Positions 6,884 through 8,537 of a stretch of DNA of 8,537 nt are shown one piece after another (within the stretch, counting starts at the first letter, position 1; every line of letters begins with the position of its first letter). The translations under genes were made by a program, and so were the position numbers. Source of the stretch: VGOB01 sp034435315 (lineage in GTDB: Bacteria; Chloroflexota; Anaerolineae; UBA4142). The notes below the pieces were generated by a model. The model was not told where the DNA came from, made no database searches, and saw only the letters and a list, made by a program, of their open reading frames with translations. The stretch lies in contig DAOTYB010000227.1 in the NCBI GenBank assembly GCA_034435315.1, positions 1 through 8,537 of the forward strand. Direction: 5' to 3'.

Positions 6884-6953
6884 ATCGTTCGTCTTTCCTC
6901 CTTCGTCGTTCGTCCTTTGTCATTCGTCGTTCGTCGTTTGTCGTCCGTCCTTC
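6884..6953. repeat. Ten tandem degenerate heptamers, consensus GTCNTTC
   Basis: From 6884 the sequence divides without a gap into ten 7-base units (GTCTTTC, GTCGTTC, GTCCTTT, GTCATTC and similar), all matching GTCNTTC with at most two changes. An eleventh unit (6954-6960, GTCGGAG) keeps only GTC and becomes the Shine-Dalgarno of the next gene. The array fills most of the 111-bp gap between the binding lipoprotein and the glycosyltransferase. The + strand is pyrimidine-rich. Its role is unknown; heptamer arrays of this kind (short tandemly repeated repetitive sequences) are known from cyanobacteria. Confidence 0.85.
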
Positions 6954-6966
6954 GTCGGAGTAAGCG

Positions 6967-8202
6967 ATGCCAAAGAAGAAACTATGCGTTTTGATGTTAT
7001 CATGGGAGTATCCGCCGCACGTGGTTGGTGGTTTGGGCGCGCACGTGGCGGCGCTGGCGCCCGCGCTCGCGCGCGCGGGTGTGCAGGTGTACGTCGTGAC
7101 GCCGCGTTTAAAGGGCGGCGACGCCGAAGAGCCACTCGTTGCTCCCACGCGCCGTCGCGCCATGCCGCCCGCCGTGTTGCGCGTCGAACCGCCGGTGAAT
7201 CGGCTGGACAATTTCTTTGCCGATGTGCAGCAAACGAATTTGAATCTGGGCGAGCAGGCGCAGGCACTCGCCGCGCGCGTCGGTGGATTCGATGTGATTC
7301 ACGCGCACGATTGGCTGGTGGCGTTTGCGGCGACCGCGCTCAAGCGGTTACACAAGATACCTTTGCTCGCGACGATTCACGCGACCGAGCGCGGACGCGG
7401 GCGCGGCACGCTCAACGGCGAAATGGCGCACGCCATCAATGGGACGGAATGGTGGCTGACGTACGAGGCGTGGCGCGTGATCACGTGCAGTCGGTTTATG
7501 CACGATGAAGTGTGCGAATATTTCAACGTGCCGCTCGACAAAATTGATGTGGTGCCGAACGGTGTGGACGCCGCGCCCTTCGACGCATTGAACAAGGTGG
7601 ACCTGACCGAATTTCGCGCGCGCTGGGCGCGTCCGGACGAACGCATCGTTTTCAACGTGGGGCGCGTGGTGGAGGAAAAAGGCGCGCATCTCATCGTCGA
7701 AGCCGCGCCGCGCGTGCTGGCGGAAATGCCAAACGTGAAATTCATCATCGCGGGCAAGGGCTGGTTGGTGGACCGATTGCGGCAACGCGTGTGGGAATTG
7801 GGTGTGCAAGACAAGGTGAACATCGCCGGCTTTGTCTCTGATGCGGATCGCAATCGGCTGTTCAAGGTGGCGGACGCGGCGCTCTTTCCCTCGTTGTACG
7901 AACCGTTCGGTATCGTCGCGCTGGAAGCAATGGCAGCGCAATGCCCGGTGATTGTGAGCGAGGTCGGCGGGTTGAAAGAGGTAGTGCAGCACGATGTGAC
8001 CGGCGTGACGATCTATCCGAACAATGTCGAATCGTTGGCGTGGGGCGTGTTGCATACATTGCGCGATCCTGCGCGCGCGCGCGCGCGCGCAGCAAAGGCG
8101 TATCGAATGGTCAAGCGCGAATACAACTGGGATCGCATCGCCGAGCAGACGATTGCCATCTACGAGCGCATCGTACGCGAGCGCGCTAGAACCGCGTGGT
8201 GA
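6967..8202 (+). CDS. Glycosyltransferase, GT4/GT5-like (glycogen synthase-related)
   Basis: The enzyme should transfer a sugar from a nucleotide-sugar donor with retention of configuration, in the cytoplasm. The ATG at 6967 has CGGAG at 6956-6960. The 411-aa GT-B protein has the N-terminal loop SWEYPPHVVGGLGAHV (12-27, a glycogen synthase/GT4 hallmark), DVIHAHDWLVAF (109-120), ATIHATERGRGRG (135-147), INGTEWWLTYEAWRVITCSRFM (157-178, read as two adjoining segments) and VVPNGVD (195-201). The C-terminal donor domain has FNVGRVVEEKGAHLIVEA (229-246), FIIAGKG (259-265) and the EX7E motif EPFGIVALE (312-320) followed by GGLKEVV. It is shorter than GT5 GlgA (about 480 aa), so the acceptor may be glycogen, a glycolipid or a cell-envelope glycan. 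No other glycogen genes are seen. It probably shares transcripts with lysA and the lipoprotein, and a terminator follows. Confidence 0.9.
   Translation: MPKKKLCVLMLSWEYPPHVVGGLGAHVAALAPALARAGVQVYVVTPRLKGGDAEEPLVAPTRRRAMPPAVLRVEPPVNRLDNFFADVQQTNLNLGEQAQALAARVGGFDVIHAHDWLVAFAATALKRLHKIPLLATIHATERGRGRGTLNGEMAHAINGTEWWLTYEAWRVITCSRFMHDEVCEYFNVPLDKIDVVPNGVDAAPFDALNKVDLTEFRARWARPDERIVFNVGRVVEEKGAHLIVEAAPRVLAEMPNVKFIIAGKGWLVDRLRQRVWELGVQDKVNIAGFVSDADRNRLFKVADAALFPSLYEPFGIVALEAMAAQCPVIVSEVGGLKEVVQHDVTGVTIYPNNVESLAWGVLHTLRDPARARARAAKAYRMVKREYNWDRIAEQTIAIYERIVRERARTAW
8071..8090. repeat. (GC)10 dinucleotide run inside the glycosyltransferase gene
   Basis: Ten uninterrupted GC units encode an Ala-Arg alternation (about residues 369-375) between the donor domain and the C-terminal helix. 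Such runs can slip during replication and can form Z-DNA. The frame is intact here, since the downstream YNWDRIAEQTIAIYERI ending is typical of the family. Confidence 0.9.
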
Positions 8203-8257
8203 TCTTGCTAGTTGATGAACGGTTATTCGATGTGACGACGCTGCTCGCGTAGCCCGA

Positions 8258-8296
8258 CACACCGCGAGAGACGATACCTCTCGCGGTGTGTTTTTT
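8258..8296 (+). terminator. Intrinsic terminator after the glycosyltransferase
   Basis: A perfect 13-bp GC-rich stem (8258-8270 with 8278-8290, 7-base loop) is followed by six T residues (8291-8296), a textbook rho-independent terminator. It lies 55 bases after the stop codon and closes the lysA unit. Confidence 0.93.
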
Positions 8297-8350
8297 GTGT
8301 GGACAAGTCGGTGGATAATGTGTGGGATATGTGTGGGTTAGTGTGGGATA
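8297..8350. repeat. Cluster of five GTGTGG-type repeats, partly DnaA-box-like
   Basis: Five related 10-mers occur in 54 bases: GTGTGGACAA (8297), CGGTGGATAA (8309), GTGTGGGATA (8320), GTGTGGGTTA (8331) and GTGTGGGATA (8341). The last three are nearly head to tail at 10-11 bp spacing. The first two are each one base from TGTGGATAA, the reverse complement of the DnaA box TTATCCACA; the others carry an extra G. They may be DnaA sites or an operator array for another regulator. Confidence 0.6.
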
Positions 8351-8364
8351 AGTGAACAAAAGTT

Positions 8365-8438
8365 CGGTTAGCGCGAACAGCTCATTTCATCTAACCGCGG
8401 GGTTGTGTGGCAGCCATGCCATAACCCCTGTTGGGGGT
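8365..8438. other. Overlapping, mutually exclusive hairpins
   Basis: Three inverted repeats overlap: CGGTTAG/CTAACCG (8365-8371 with 8391-8397); a two-part stem GGGGTT...TGGCA/TGCCA...AACCCC (8399-8404 with 8423-8428, and 8408-8412 with 8417-8421); and ACCCC/GGGGT (8424-8428 with 8434-8438). The second and third share the same C tract, so only one can form at a time. No gene is visible on either side to tell the direction. Confidence 0.45.
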
Positions 8439-8484
8439 GTGAGTTAAAGCGGTTAAATTGACTTGGCGTTCCAATATTATGTAT

Positions 8485-8509
8485 TGCTACAAAATGCTAT
8501 AATTTGCTA
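8485..8509 (+). promoter_or_regulatory. Extended -10 promoter with three TGCTA repeats at 10-bp spacing
   Basis: TGCTATAAT at 8495-8503 is a perfect extended -10, and the flanking AT-rich DNA suits a promoter, although no clear -35 is at 17 bp. TGCTA recurs at 8485, 8495 and 8505, exactly one helical turn apart, which would put the same bases on the same face of the DNA. The gene it might serve is cut off by the end of the genuine sequence. Confidence 0.45.
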
Positions 8510-8512
8510 TAT

Positions 8513-8537
8513 CTGTCTCTTATACAGATCTCCGAGC
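8513..8537. other. Sequencing adapter remnant (Nextera / Tn5 mosaic end)
   Basis: The last 25 bases match the start of the Illumina Nextera read adapter, i.e. the Tn5 mosaic end complement (CTGTCTCTTATACACATCT) followed by CCGAGC. There is a single difference, G at 8527 where the adapter has C. This is laboratory sequence, not genome; bases just before it may also be poorly supported. Confidence 0.93.

Noticed and set aside
6884..6960. CRISPR array in the tandem repeat region
   Set aside because: The units are 7 bases with no spacers between them.
7348..8262. 304-codon open frame on the - strand opposite the glycosyltransferase
   Set aside because: It is the antisense shadow of GC-rich codons (many Arg/His), passes through the terminator and lacks recognisable motifs.
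8362..8425. Possible tRNA-like fold (paired CGGTTAG/CTAACCG, AGCTC box)
   Set aside because: No T-arm consensus (GGTTCRA), no acceptor stem and no anticodon arm of proper size can be placed.

Overview
The window is an 8.5 kb piece of bacterial chromosome, probably the end of a metagenomic contig. It holds seven protein genes, mostly on the + strand, with a tat pair on the - strand. Coding DNA is rich in GCGC/CGCG. The lysA type (a GRYCEQGD active-site motif), a minimal tatA/tatC pair without tatB, and a family 5 binding lipoprotein with a Thr/Pro/Ala linker together suggest Chloroflexota (Anaerolineae-like). This placement is an inference from protein style; there is no rRNA or marker tree behind it.

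Left (1-2218): a zinc-uptake end. A 5'-truncated ZnuA/AztC-type zinc-binding protein with a His-rich loop is followed 27 bp later by a secreted beta-propeller resembling the zinc metallochaperone AztD. A 15-bp perfect hairpin terminator closes the unit. Presumably the propeller delivers periplasmic or extracytoplasmic zinc to the binding protein, and the ABC ATPase and permease lie upstream of the window.

Middle (2219-3724): a 68-aa orphan membrane protein on the + strand ends 2 bp from the end of tatC. On the - strand, tatA is followed by tatC, and between them lies a 9-bp hairpin that could trim tatC expression. The TatA protein ends in a four-cysteine zinc ribbon, which ordinary TatA lacks.

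Right (3725-8296): divergent promoters separate tatA from a + strand unit of lysA (diaminopimelate decarboxylase, last step of lysine synthesis), a family 5 solute-binding lipoprotein whose start overlaps the lysA stop, and a GT4/GT5-like glycosyltransferase. The last gap is filled by ten tandem heptamers (GTCNTTC) that run straight into the Shine-Dalgarno of the glycosyltransferase. A 13-bp stem plus T6 terminator ends the unit.

Tail (8297-8537): no gene found. It has five GTGTGG-type repeats, some within one base of a DnaA box on the reverse strand, a cluster of competing hairpins, an AT-rich stretch with three TGCTA repeats spaced exactly 10 bp apart and an extended -10. The last 25 bases match the Illumina Nextera (Tn5 mosaic end) adapter with one mismatch, so the true genomic sequence should be taken to stop near 8512.
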